Source of the DNA: JAPUDS01 sp964536265
GTDB lineage: Bacteria; Patescibacteriota; Saccharimonadia; Saccharimonadales; Saccharimonadaceae
Length of the DNA: 64,000 nucleotides
Assembly: GCA_964536265.1 (NCBI GenBank)
Contig: CAZHVV010000001.1
Span: forward strand, 62,001 to 126,000
Reading direction: 5' to 3'
Part shown: piece after piece, positions 27,737 through 35,739 of the stretch
Position numbering within the stretch: the stretch's first letter is position 1
Layout of the letters: each line of letters starts with the position of its first letter
Notes under the pieces: generated by a model
What the model was told of the DNA's origin: nothing
The model's input: only the letters and a program-made list of their open reading frames with translations
Databases searched by the model: none
Program-made: the position numbers and the translations under genes

Positions 27737-28120
27737 ATGGAAGCAAAGAAGAAGATTTTACTTGTCGAAGATGACACAGCTCTCGCGACTGTGTATCGTT
27801 CACGGCTCGAGCTAGAGGGTTTTGATGTCGATCATGTTGCGAATGGTGAACTAGCACTCACAAAAGTCATTGAATTCAAGCCTGACCTTGTCGTACTCGA
27901 TGCGATGATGCCAAAAATCAATGGTTTTGATGTGCTCGATATTCTGCGTAATACTCCTGAAACAACGAACGTACACGTTATTATGTTGACTGCACTCTCA
28001 CAGCCAAAAGACAGAGAACGAGCTGAAGCACTTGGTGCCGATGATTATCTCGTGAAATCACAAGTTGTGATTGGAGATGTTGTCGAGCGCATTAAACACC
28101 ATCTCGGCATGACGAAGTAG
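27737..28120 (+). CDS. Stand-alone response-regulator receiver protein
   Basis: A CheY-like protein of 127 residues with an acidic pocket (Glu11-Asp12-Asp13), the phospho-accepting Asp55 (VVLDAMMPK), a Thr in MLTALS and the conserved Lys in DYLVKS. There is no output domain, so it must act by protein contact. No kinase gene is adjacent; the only kinase-like gene of the window is about 5.9 kb away. A TAGGAG ribosome site precedes the ATG. Location after ctpA suggests, but does not prove, an envelope role. Confidence 0.92.
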   Translation: MEAKKKILLVEDDTALATVYRSRLELEGFDVDHVANGELALTKVIEFKPDLVVLDAMMPKINGFDVLDILRNTPETTNVHVIMLTALSQPKDRERAEALGADDYLVKSQVVIGDVVERIKHHLGMTK

Positions 28121-28139
28121 GAAAGTTCTAGTTTTTGAA

Positions 28140-28166
28140 ATAATGGACACATTTTGTGTCCATTAT
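28140..28166. terminator. Perfect 11-bp stem-loop after the receiver gene
   Basis: ATAATGGACAC and its exact complement flank a five-base ATTTT loop. It lies 20 bases after the receiver stop and just before the next promoter. The U-tract is poor, so a transcript-end stabiliser is an alternative. Confidence 0.6.
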
Positions 28167-28178
28167 GCTTATGTATAC

Positions 28179-28207
28179 TTGACAAAAGCGCAACTATTTG
28201 CTATGAT
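28179..28207 (+). promoter_or_regulatory. Sigma-70 promoter of the 174-residue unknown gene
   Basis: Perfect TTGACA (28179-28184), a 17-base spacer and TATGAT (28202-28207). The leader is about 23 nucleotides. Confidence 0.8.
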
Positions 28208-28236
28208 GAAAGTATAAAGGTTAGAAAAACAAATAT

Positions 28237-28761
28237 ATGAGCGAATTATCAGATACACAACCAGAATTACACAGTCCCGATGGCATTGTCAGGATTGAGG
28301 GCGAACAAGTAAAGTCACCTGTTCCCTGGGAGCAACTAACGGCGGTTGCTGGGTTTGATGAGATGATTATTCCTCGAACAGTGACGGGGGAGTCTGGTGA
28401 AGATGAAATGTGGACATTTAAAGCCGTAGGTGAGCTTCCCGACGGAACTAGAGTTGAGATTGTACAAGACCTCAAGGGAGACCTTCATTTACTGCGACCA
28501 AAAGATATTCCTACTACTGTTGAAGCGCCAGATTCTGGTGTCGAGATTGGAGACGCAGTACTGCCACGCGAAAAGTTTGGACAAGGTGTTATGAATGCAT
28601 TGCGTGCTCGTTTCGGAGTTCGGTATAAAACTGAATCGTTCGGTACTGATCCAGATGCAGTGCAAACAGGAACGAATTTGACAATTCTCGATATGTCAGG
28701 TGACAATAATCATGTTCGACGTAAGATTTTGCCCGACCACCTAAATGGCGGCCAGCAATAA
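28237..28761 (+). CDS. Unknown soluble protein (174 aa)
   Basis: I do not recognise it. It begins MSELSDTQPELHSPDGIVR. The first 110 residues look like a beta-rich domain (WTFKAVGELPDGTRVEIVQD), and the rest carries a basic patch (FGQGVMNALRARFGVRYK). There is no membrane segment. It is driven by a near-consensus promoter and closed by a shared terminator, so it is an independent gene. No catalytic motif is apparent. Confidence 0.75.
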   Translation: MSELSDTQPELHSPDGIVRIEGEQVKSPVPWEQLTAVAGFDEMIIPRTVTGESGEDEMWTFKAVGELPDGTRVEIVQDLKGDLHLLRPKDIPTTVEAPDSGVEIGDAVLPREKFGQGVMNALRARFGVRYKTESFGTDPDAVQTGTNLTILDMSGDNNHVRRKILPDHLNGGQQ

Positions 28762-28779
28762 TACACAATCATCAAATAT

Positions 28780-28801
28780 AATAGGGCCGAGTGGCCCTAT
28801 T
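28780..28801. terminator. Bidirectional terminator between the unknown gene and rpmA
   Basis: AATAGGGCC/GGCCCTATT stem (9 bp) with a GAGT loop between convergent genes, with AT-rich flanks on both sides. Confidence 0.75.
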
Positions 28802-28817
28802 ATAGTATTCTCAGTGA

Positions 28818-29090
28818 TTACTCGACGACGACTTGTGTGCGGCGAGCGGTTTTGCCTGTGAAACGGCGAGTTTTAACTTGCTTGAAACCAACAGTACCGT
28901 CTTTAGCGGCGTGAATGGTAAAGTTTTTGCTCATGTATGTGCCAGGACCGGCTTGTTTTGTTTCGCCGACTTGGCGAACTATAACACCACCAGCACGAAC
29001 AGCTTGACCGCCAAATAATTTGACGCCAAGGCGTTGGCCCGGTGAATCATGAACGTTTTTGGCGGTTCCGCCAGCTTTGACGTGTGACAT
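28818..29090 (-). CDS. rpmA: 50S ribosomal protein L27
   Basis: Ribosomal protein at the peptidyl-transferase centre, 90 residues. The N-terminus MSHVKAGGTAKNVHDSPGQRLGVK matches the glycine-rich L27 tail that reaches the tRNA ends, and no cleavable Firmicutes-type N-terminal extension is present. The partner rplU (L21), usually next to rpmA, is absent here. It has a consensus promoter inside the 3' end of the upstream methylase gene and an AAGGAG ribosome site. Confidence 0.97.
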   Translation of the reverse strand: MSHVKAGGTAKNVHDSPGQRLGVKLFGGQAVRAGGVIVRQVGETKQAGPGTYMSKNFTIHAAKDGTVGFKQVKTRRFTGKTARRTQVVVE

Positions 29091-29124
29091 CTGTGCTCCT
29101 TAGCTTTCTATATCAATCTTGACA

Positions 29125-29153
29125 ATTCTACTCTGTTGTAGCTCTAAAGTCAA
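29125..29153 (-). promoter_or_regulatory. rpmA promoter
   Basis: On the minus strand: TTGACT (29148-29153), a 17-base spacer and TAGAAT (29125-29130). The -35 box overlaps the stop of the upstream methylase gene. Confidence 0.8.
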
Positions 29154-30334
29154 GCACTTGCAAGTGAGGTTTTTTCGATAACAACTAATTCGCGAGCGGT
29201 CGTTTGTTCAGGACGGCGGTAGATAAGGCCTTCGGGTGCGTGAGTAAAGCTGATAGGGTTGAAACCAAGTGACGATATTTCATCAATCAGGGGTAGGCGA
29301 TGGAGTTGGTCATTGACGACCCATGCAGGCATAGCGACACAAAGGCGGGTACCATCTGCCAGTTGTGGGGCGATATTTTTCAAAAAGTCGCGCATGATAC
29401 TGTTGCAGTCGTGAACAATTGTGGCAAGTTTTTCTTTGGTTGGTGCTATACCACCGAGTGGTTGTCCAAGGTATCCTTCGCATGCAACAACAGAGATAGG
29501 TTGTAACCAAATATGGTCTGTTGCGTCGGCTTCTTCGAATTTCGTGTCAGGAATAGCGAATCTCGTACTGAGCCATTCTATGTTAGCGCGGGTGTAGTCA
29601 ACCATTTTGGCGCTATTGTCGGTGCCGTATGCTTTATAACCCATGAGAAGTGCTTCTTGGGGGATTACGCCTGTGCCACAGAATGGGTCGAGTACGACAG
29701 TTTCATCATCATTTGCTGCGAGAAGTTTTCCTGTCGCAAGGTTGATGATAGTCTGTGCAAGTTTTGGTGGCAACATGCCGACAAATGCGTCACGCTTTGG
29801 TCGTTCTCGGTCGCGAGCTCGGTAGGAGTCTATGTTTTGTACGTCTGTGACGTGGCCAATGTAGGTATTGTCGGCTCCACGGACGATAACAAACTCAAGT
29901 CCAAGTTCACCTGCGAGTTGGTTGTGAAACGTCTGGGCACTTGAAAGGGCAGCAGACTCATTTGGTACAACTCTGCACGAGCGGCCTTGCTGTTTAAGTA
30001 CTTTTTTTAGTCGAAGCGCTTCGCCGTTGAGATCGTATGGGCGCATATCGAATCCGTACAGACTAAGGCCGAGCTTTGCTTTGCCTTCGGGCATGTTTTT
30101 AGCAAGTTGTGGTAAGAGTTTTGCGATTTTGGTGAAGGCACCACGTAAGTTCTCACCCGGAAGGGTAGAGACAAGTGTTGCTGCTTTGACGCTACCACCG
30201 AGGCGCTCAAAATTGATAGAGCTGTCGACTAAAGCGCAGTCTGCGCCTACTGGAGTGACGCGGTCAGCACCGTACAAGGCTTCTAGCTCAGCGAGGCCGA
30301 TTTCCGGCTGACGGCCGAGAATACAAATAATCAT
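29150..30334 (-). CDS. Trm11/UPF0020-like RNA methylase with unusual motif IV
   Basis: SAM-dependent methyltransferase of 394 residues, related to the archaeal/eukaryal Trm11-type tRNA guanine-N2 methylases. An N-terminal region (about 1-170) probably serves RNA binding. The RDRERPKRDAFVG segment and SAM-binding DPFCGTG (216-222) follow. At the catalytic motif IV, where the family has (D/N)PPY, this protein reads EGYLGQPL (286-293). The start was moved inward by 58 codons: a TATACT box ends 6 bases before the chosen ATG, so the longer form could not be transcribed from it. RNA substrate is not known. Confidence 0.82.
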   Translation of the reverse strand: MIICILGRQPEIGLAELEALYGADRVTPVGADCALVDSSINFERLGGSVKAATLVSTLPGENLRGAFTKIAKLLPQLAKNMPEGKAKLGLSLYGFDMRPYDLNGEALRLKKVLKQQGRSCRVVPNESAALSSAQTFHNQLAGELGLEFVIVRGADNTYIGHVTDVQNIDSYRARDRERPKRDAFVGMLPPKLAQTIINLATGKLLAANDDETVVLDPFCGTGVIPQEALLMGYKAYGTDNSAKMVDYTRANIEWLSTRFAIPDTKFEEADATDHIWLQPISVVACEGYLGQPLGGIAPTKEKLATIVHDCNSIMRDFLKNIAPQLADGTRLCVAMPAWVVNDQLHRLPLIDEISSLGFNPISFTHAPEGLIYRRPEQTTARELVVIEKTSLASA

Positions 30335-30340
30335 ATGACC

Positions 30341-30346
30341 AGTATA
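30341..30346 (-). promoter_or_regulatory. -10 box of the Trm11-like gene
   Basis: TATACT on the minus strand ends 6 bases before the ATG; it sets the gene start and implies a leaderless message. Confidence 0.6.
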
Positions 30347-30424
30347 TCGCGATATGAGGTATATTTGAGGTGGAAAAGGTAGTTTTCTTGTTTTTCTATG
30401 ATAATAAGAACGATTACAGCGTAG

Positions 30425-30430
30425 TATAAT
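30425..30430 (+). promoter_or_regulatory. -10 box of the YbhN-type gene
   Basis: TATAAT ends 7 bases before the ATG at 30438. A GTG in the same frame starts at 30432, too close to the box to be transcribed. Confidence 0.6.
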
Positions 30431-30437
30431 AGTGAAT

Positions 30438-31466
30438 ATGTCACTCAAAAAATGGTTGAATGTTGTTACTATTGTGCTGATATTGCTTGTGATTTTCTTT
30501 GCACGCAAGGATATCGTAGCGGCATGGCACCTGTTGTGGCAAGTAAATATCTGGATATTTTTGTTGATTATACCGGTGCAGTTTCTTAGTTATTACGCGC
30601 ATGGCGCAATGATATTTTCCTACCTGAAACACGGTGGTGATCTGAAACATACAAAGTGGTATGAACAGCCGATAATGGCGCTTGAACTGAACTTTGTGAA
30701 TCATATCTTCCCAACAGCGGGATTGTCAGGTGCGTCATACATGACGTATCGACTCGGGAAGCTGGGTGTAAACCATGGGAGGGCGACGCTTGCACAGGTC
30801 GTGAGATTTGCCATGGCATTTATGTCATATCTAGTACTGCTAAGTATTGCAGTTATTGCGGTGACACTTGACGGTAATTTAACACGTATGACAATTCTAG
30901 CTGCGTGCGCGCTCGTAACGATTATCGTCGTCATAACGATATTGTCACTCTATATCCTCGGCAACCAAGCACAGTTGACAAAATTCAGCCACTTTATTGA
31001 AAAACTCTTGAATGGACGTATACGAAGACTGCTTCGCAAAGAAGAGCTCCTGATTCAGCCTAGTGTTATTAAAAAGTTTTTCGATGATTTGTCTGAAGAT
31101 TACCAAATGCTTCGTAAGAACCCGGCATATCTGAAGGGATCGTTCCTGTGGGGGTTAGTATTTAATATTTCCGAGACTGCGATGTTCTTTATTGCATTCT
31201 GGGCACTTGGAACGATTGTTAACCCAGCGCCTATATTGATCGGACTTGGTCTTGCAGGGATTATGGGTGTGATTTTGGTGACTCCGGGAGGGGCTGGTGG
31301 CTATGAAGCTCTGATGATTCTTTTCCTCACGAGTGCTGGTGTGCCAGCGAGTATCGCGGTGGCAGGAGTTTTGCTTGCTCGTACATCGTTGATTGTTATG
31401 ACTATCGGGACTGGTTACGTGTTTTATCACATGAGTTTGAAGAAGTATGGAACAAACACCAATTAG
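30438..31466 (+). CDS. YbhN/MprF-N-type polytopic membrane protein (UPF0104)
   Basis: About 342 residues with seven or eight hydrophobic helices. It belongs to the lysylphosphatidylglycerol-synthase transmembrane (flippase-like) family; the motif TPGGAGGYEALMILFLTSAGVP near residue 280 is typical. No aminoacyl-transferase domain is attached, so it is not itself a lipid aminoacylating enzyme. Family members are thought to move lipid-linked substrates. The end overlaps xseA by 20 bases. Confidence 0.85.
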   Translation: MSLKKWLNVVTIVLILLVIFFARKDIVAAWHLLWQVNIWIFLLIIPVQFLSYYAHGAMIFSYLKHGGDLKHTKWYEQPIMALELNFVNHIFPTAGLSGASYMTYRLGKLGVNHGRATLAQVVRFAMAFMSYLVLLSIAVIAVTLDGNLTRMTILAACALVTIIVVITILSLYILGNQAQLTKFSHFIEKLLNGRIRRLLRKEELLIQPSVIKKFFDDLSEDYQMLRKNPAYLKGSFLWGLVFNISETAMFFIAFWALGTIVNPAPILIGLGLAGIMGVILVTPGGAGGYEALMILFLTSAGVPASIAVAGVLLARTSLIVMTIGTGYVFYHMSLKKYGTNTN

Positions 31467-32571
31467 CGTCAGCGACGCGGTCGCACTCGTTAATCAAACA
31501 CTCGAGTATGCATTCCCGACGCTCGTCGTCGAAGGTGAAGTGGCGAGTTACAAGGTCAATCAAGGTAAATTTGTCTTTTTCGATATAAAAGACGAACAGA
31601 GTACACTCGGTTGTTTTATGATGCTGTTTTCTTTGAGGACGGCGTTAGAAGACGGTATGCGCGTGCAAGTAGTGGCGACACCAAAACTGACTGCGTGGGG
31701 GAGATTTAGCCTTACGGTACGAGAAGTTCGACCAGTGGGCGAGGGTAACTTGAAGCGAGCTTTTGAGTTGCAACGCGCCCGACTTGAAGCGGAAGGGTTG
31801 TTTGCTCCTGAACGCAAACGGGTATTGCCTCAGTTTCCTGCCCGTGTTGGTGTGATTTCTTCGACAGATGCAGCAGGGTACAAAGACTTCGTGAAAATCG
31901 TCAACAGCCGGTGGGGAGGGTTGGATATCCAAGTAGTGCACACAGCAGTGCAAGGCGCGAGTGCCGCCGAGCAAATCATTGGCGCACTGAACTGGTTTAA
32001 TCAACAAGCGAATCCAGTTGAGGTTGTTGTGATTGTTCGTGGCGGCGGCAGTGCCGACGACCTGAGTGTGTTTAATGATGAACTACTCGTACGTGCAATT
32101 GCGGCTAGCAGGGCACCGACACTCGTCGGCGTTGGGCATGAAGTTGACGTCACGCTTGCGGATATGGTCGCCGACATGCGTGCAGCAACCCCAACTGACG
32201 CGGCACAGCGGTTGGTGCCGGACAAGCGTGAGGTTGCCGCGGCGATTGAATACAAAATGCGTCATGTGGTGCGAGGAATCTCAGCGCAACATGATGATTA
32301 CCGTCAACATGTCGATGAACGCGTTGAAACTGCGCTACGTGCCATTGAGCGCCGCTATGCAAGCGTCAAGGAGCGTTTTGAGATGTTGGGCGCTGTTGTG
32401 CAGCAACTTGACCCACGCAGTGCGCTTCGACGAGGATACGCGCTAGTGTTTGATGCTGAGGGTGTATCGCTCGGGAAACGTAAGCCGAAAAAACATGATA
32501 TATTACGAGTAGAAACACGGCAATTTGATATAACAACGGAGGTGAAAGATGTCAGAAAAAAGTCTAAGTGA
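31447..32571 (+). CDS. xseA: Exodeoxyribonuclease VII large subunit
   Basis: Single-strand DNA exonuclease subunit of 374 residues, short for the family (about 400-450). It has an N-terminal OB fold (about 5-95), the conserved catalytic core with VGVISSTDAAGYKDF and VRGGGSADDLSVFNDE, VGHEVDVTLADMVADMRAATPTDAAQ, and a shortened coiled-coil arm. xseB overlaps its end by 23 bases, giving the complete enzyme as one unit. Confidence 0.95.
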   Translation: MEQTPISVSDAVALVNQTLEYAFPTLVVEGEVASYKVNQGKFVFFDIKDEQSTLGCFMMLFSLRTALEDGMRVQVVATPKLTAWGRFSLTVREVRPVGEGNLKRAFELQRARLEAEGLFAPERKRVLPQFPARVGVISSTDAAGYKDFVKIVNSRWGGLDIQVVHTAVQGASAAEQIIGALNWFNQQANPVEVVVIVRGGGSADDLSVFNDELLVRAIAASRAPTLVGVGHEVDVTLADMVADMRAATPTDAAQRLVPDKREVAAAIEYKMRHVVRGISAQHDDYRQHVDERVETALRAIERRYASVKERFEMLGAVVQQLDPRSALRRGYALVFDAEGVSLGKRKPKKHDILRVETRQFDITTEVKDVRKKSK

Positions 32572-32746
32572 ACGGTTGGCAGATCTCGATGAACTTGTCG
32601 CATGGTTTGAACAAGATAACCTCGATATTGACGAGGCTATTAAGAAATTCGACGAAGTGACAGTGCTATCTGAGTCAATAAAGAAAGACTTGGCGGGACT
32701 CGAAAATAAGATTACGGTGCTCAAGAAAAAATTCGACGAGGCGTAG
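32549..32746 (+). CDS. xseB: Exodeoxyribonuclease VII small subunit
   Basis: Sixty-five residues, the usual size, with the helical signature SLSERLADLDELVAWFEQ and the LENKITVLKKKFDE end. Several copies bind one XseA. A GGAGGTG ribosome site lies inside the end of xseA. The stop is directly followed by the GTG of the next gene. Confidence 0.93.
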   Translation: MSEKSLSERLADLDELVAWFEQDNLDIDEAIKKFDEVTVLSESIKKDLAGLENKITVLKKKFDEA

Positions 32747-33238
32747 GTGACGATATTTCTGACACTTCTTTTTATTGTACTGGCCGTTTTCTGGCTAGGA
32801 GTTGTTGTACTCGGTCCACCATATGTTCCGACGCTGTCGCGTGATCTCAAAAAATTGATTGCAGAGTTGAAACTTTCTCCTGATGATACGGTCGTAGACC
32901 TTGGGGCAGGTGACGGGCGGGTTTTGAAAGAAGTTATTGCCGCTGGCGCGCACGCGCATGGCGTGGAGCTGAACCCTTTCTTGGTATGGATCGCGCGGTT
33001 TCGTTTGCGTAAGACTTCCGCGACCGTCGTACTTGGGGATATGTGGCGGTACAGGCTACCAGAAGGCACAACGTATGTTTTTGTCTTCTTTGCGCATGCA
33101 TTTATGAAAAAACTCGAGAACTATTGCATTTCTGAGGCTAAAAATGGTCGGAAGTTTCGGCTTGTCAGCTACGGCTTTCGCTTTGAAGGACGAAAAGCAG
33201 AAAAAACAGTTGGTGCTTTCACGATATATCAGTTTTAA
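32747..33238 (+). CDS. Membrane-tethered class I SAM methyltransferase (163 aa)
   Basis: The product starts with a hydrophobic anchor (about 3-23) and continues with a Rossmann methyltransferase: motif I VVDLGAGDGRV (49-59) and the acidic end of strand two in GVELNPFLVW. It is short, with no visible substrate domain. The GTG start touches the xseB stop, so it belongs to the xse operon. Small anchored methyltransferases like this are common in CPR genomes; their substrates are unknown. Confidence 0.85.
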   Translation: MTIFLTLLFIVLAVFWLGVVVLGPPYVPTLSRDLKKLIAELKLSPDDTVVDLGAGDGRVLKEVIAAGAHAHGVELNPFLVWIARFRLRKTSATVVLGDMWRYRLPEGTTYVFVFFAHAFMKKLENYCISEAKNGRKFRLVSYGFRFEGRKAEKTVGAFTIYQF

Positions 33239-33256
33239 TGAAGACCTGTCGTGATG

Positions 33257-33262
33257 TATACT
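33257..33262 (+). promoter_or_regulatory. -10 box of the anchored 215-residue unknown gene
   Basis: TATACT ends 6 bases before the ATG at 33269; no ribosome site is seen. Confidence 0.55.
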
Positions 33263-33268
33263 AAAAGC

Positions 33269-33916
33269 ATGAACAGTATCACTCCCGAGCGAGGGTCGGT
33301 GAATCCGCTCTTGATAGCGTCAATTTTGTTGGGTGTTGTAGCTGCCGGTTTCGGTGGCGCATTTGCATGGGCATACGGCAACTATGTTGATCAGCGAGAC
33401 AATACATCGCAAAAGGTGTCAGTAGCTGTCACTGAAGCAAAGAAAGAGCAGACTGCAACAGACGAAAAAGATTTTCTTGAGCGTGAAAAGCAGCCGTATA
33501 AACAATTGATTGCACCAGATGATTTGGGGCGTGTAACGATAAGCTATCCGAAGACCTGGAGCGTATATGTTGCAAAGAGTACACAGAGTGGCTACGAAGC
33601 GTATCTCCACCCTGAGAAAGTCGTCGCGATTGCACCAACTGAAGCATATGCCGCACATATAGTTATTAGTGACCAGCAATATGAGACTGTCATCAAAGGC
33701 TTTGAGTCGTTAGTAAAGAAGGGTGACCTGGTTTCAGCACCGGTCACTATCAATAATTTCACCGGTGTCCGGTTGGACGGCAAGTTTAGTACCGCCCACA
33801 CTGGTTCGGCAGTTTTCTTTAAAGTTCGCGACAAAACACTGACAGTTTCGACTGATTCTGTGAGCTACAAAGCAGATTTTGAAAACGTCATAAAGTCACT
33901 CGACTTCAATCCATAA
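33269..33916 (+). CDS. Unknown membrane-anchored extracytoplasmic protein (215 aa)
   Basis: I do not recognise it. A single helix (about 14-38) follows a short cytoplasmic N-terminus. A charged linker (about 45-75, KEQTATDEKDFLEREKQ) leads to a C-terminal globular domain with alternating beta strands (RVTISYPKTWSVYVAKS, AVFFKVRDKTLTVSTDS), similar in outline to PsbP/lipoprotein-like folds. The start was chosen because the -10 box excludes the earlier in-frame ATGs. No catalytic motif is apparent. Confidence 0.75.
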   Translation: MNSITPERGSVNPLLIASILLGVVAAGFGGAFAWAYGNYVDQRDNTSQKVSVAVTEAKKEQTATDEKDFLEREKQPYKQLIAPDDLGRVTISYPKTWSVYVAKSTQSGYEAYLHPEKVVAIAPTEAYAAHIVISDQQYETVIKGFESLVKKGDLVSAPVTINNFTGVRLDGKFSTAHTGSAVFFKVRDKTLTVSTDSVSYKADFENVIKSLDFNP

Positions 33917-33966
33917 CACTCACGCTAACAGGGAAGACTGACATGGCAGGCATTGTGTCATGGTGC

Positions 33967-33972
33967 TATACT
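33967..33972 (+). promoter_or_regulatory. -10 box of the kinase-receiver-recO operon
   Basis: TATACT (in TATACTAGTG) ends 11 bases before the ATG at 33984. Confidence 0.5.
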
Positions 33973-33983
33973 AGTGCATAGAT

Positions 33984-34697
33984 ATGTCTGTGAGTGAGGG
34001 GAATAGTCAACCAGTAGAGCCAGCATTGCCGTCGATTTATACGGCTGCTCATGAGCTCAAAGCACCGCTAGTACTTATGCGGCAACTTAGTCTGGAGTTA
34101 AAAGATTCTTCACCACAAGACGCAGTGACAATTGAGCGACTATTGCTGACTGTCGATAGGAGTCTTCGGCTTGTTGACCAACTTACCAGAACAGCCCGTC
34201 TCGAAGATGCGTTATTCGACAGTGAACCACTGAATGCTCGCGTTGTCTGCCAGGCAGTGACACATGAGCTCGCGCCACTTGCAAAACAATATAACCAGAC
34301 AATGTTGACACGAGTGTCACGGCAGAGTGGGATGGTCGTTGCGCACCGTTCTCTACTTGTCGCGTTGCTTGTTAATCTTTGCGATAACGCTCTCACGCAC
34401 AATGCACCGGGCGAAAAGGTGATTTTGTCTGCTATGGCTCGAGAGGGCGGCGTTGAATTTGCCGTACGCGACCATGGCCCGCAGCTCAGTCATAAAGCCT
34501 TTTTGCATCTTCGTAAACAATTTGGCAATGGGCCAATGCCGTTAAGTGAGCGACCACGCAGCAGCGGGTTGGGTTTGTGGATTGCCAGTCGGTTCGCCGA
34601 AGCCATGGGCGGTGAGCTCAGAATGGTTCGTCATCATGATAAAGGGATTACTATTTCAGTCGTACTTCCGTATTCTAACCAGCTAGCACTACTATGA
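33984..34697 (+). CDS. Soluble histidine kinase-like protein
   Basis: A 237-residue cytoplasmic kinase core with no sensor and no membrane segment. The H-box is HELKAP (His23), the N-box NLCDNALTHN (131-140), and the G2 box SSGLGLWIAS (193-202). The G1 box is DHGPQL instead of the usual DxGxG, so ATP binding may be altered. It overlaps the next receiver gene as ATGA, making a probable kinase-receiver pair. The input signal must arrive through a partner protein. Confidence 0.87.
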   Translation: MSVSEGNSQPVEPALPSIYTAAHELKAPLVLMRQLSLELKDSSPQDAVTIERLLLTVDRSLRLVDQLTRTARLEDALFDSEPLNARVVCQAVTHELAPLAKQYNQTMLTRVSRQSGMVVAHRSLLVALLVNLCDNALTHNAPGEKVILSAMAREGGVEFAVRDHGPQLSHKAFLHLRKQFGNGPMPLSERPRSSGLGLWIASRFAEAMGGELRMVRHHDKGITISVVLPYSNQLALL

Positions 34698-35062
34698 GTA
34701 CCGTTTTACTAGTCGAAGATGATCATTGGCTTGCAGAAAGCTACCAGCACGTGCTTGAACGAGCAGGATTTACGGTACAGATTGCACACGGCATAACAGA
34801 GGCGCTACGCAATGTCGACAGCAGCGTACCTGATGTTTTGGTTGTCGATATGCTGCTCGATGATACAACGGCAATGTCATTACTACATGAATTACAGAGT
34901 TATGACGACACACGCACTATTCCAGTGGTGTTGTGTACTGCCTTAACACACCCATCGATAACGGCTGACACACTACACGGTTACGGTGTGCGCGCAGTAT
35001 TGGACAAGGCGACATTGACTCCTGAACAGTTCGTTACGGTATTGCAAGAGGTCTGTGTGTGA
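34694..35062 (+). CDS. Receiver-only response regulator
   Basis: A 122-residue CheY-like domain with acidic residues Glu8-Asp9-Asp10, phospho-acceptor Asp52 (VVDMLL), Thr in VLCTAL and a Lys in VLDKATL. There is no output domain. It overlaps the kinase gene before it (ATGA) and the recO start after it (GTGA), so the three genes form one operon. With no DNA-binding part in either protein, the output is unknown. Confidence 0.9.
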   Translation: MSTVLLVEDDHWLAESYQHVLERAGFTVQIAHGITEALRNVDSSVPDVLVVDMLLDDTTAMSLLHELQSYDDTRTIPVVLCTALTHPSITADTLHGYGVRAVLDKATLTPEQFVTVLQEVCV

Positions 35063-35739
35063 AGCCAATCCGAACAAAAGCTATAGTTCTTCGACGCACA
35101 AATTATGGTGAAGCGGACAGAATTCTACAGCTACTAACACCCGACTATGGGAAAATAAGCGCTATGGCAAAAAGTGTTCGCCGCGAAAAGAGCAAACTGG
35201 CTGGTGGAATAGAGCTTTTTGCGGTTTCAGACGTCACTTTGATAAGCGGAAAGAGTGAAATCTGGACGTTAACAGGGGCGAAACTGGATACATTTTTTGC
35301 GCACATTATGACGGACTACGACCGCATGCAGTTCGCGTATGAGGCCATAAAACAGGTATCTCGGGTGAGTGAACAGGTCAATGATTCGTCATTTTTCGTC
35401 CTACTTGAGACGACACTGGCGTCTTTGGACGATGCGAGTATCGCGTTTGATATCACGGTTTCGTGGTTTTGGTTGCAGCTTTCAATATTGCTCGGTGTTG
35501 GGCTTAATCTCGCGACTGACGTGAACGGTATGAAGCTAGTTGAAGAGCAAAACTACCGTTTTGACGATGAAGCGATGGCATTTAGCTTTCAAGAGAATGG
35601 GGAATTCACAACAGAACATATAAAACTACTGCGGCTTCTCAGCGCGCAGGCACCTGAGGTTGTTGCAAAGGTGAGAGATATTACGCCACTGCTTGCTCAG
35701 GTTCGCTGGCTTGCTGAGCGAGTCGTCGGTCGTCCCTAG
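35059..35739 (+). CDS. recO: DNA repair protein RecO
   Basis: Recombination mediator that helps load RecA on SSB-coated gaps with RecF/RecR. The 226-residue product starts with the typical OB fold (MKPIRTKAIVLRRTNYGEADRILQLLTPDYGKISAMAKSV is the family start, positions 1-40) followed by an all-helical domain. The C-terminal zinc-binding cysteines seen in many RecO proteins are missing. The GTG start overlaps the receiver stop. The last 59 bases overlap the end of a convergent gene. Confidence 0.9.
   Translation: MKPIRTKAIVLRRTNYGEADRILQLLTPDYGKISAMAKSVRREKSKLAGGIELFAVSDVTLISGKSEIWTLTGAKLDTFFAHIMTDYDRMQFAYEAIKQVSRVSEQVNDSSFFVLLETTLASLDDASIAFDITVSWFWLQLSILLGVGLNLATDVNGMKLVEEQNYRFDDEAMAFSFQENGEFTTEHIKLLRLLSAQAPEVVAKVRDITPLLAQVRWLAERVVGRP

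Noticed and set aside
30335..30508. 58-codon N-terminal extension of the Trm11-like protein
   Set aside because: It lies upstream of the -10 box and its residues do not match the family.
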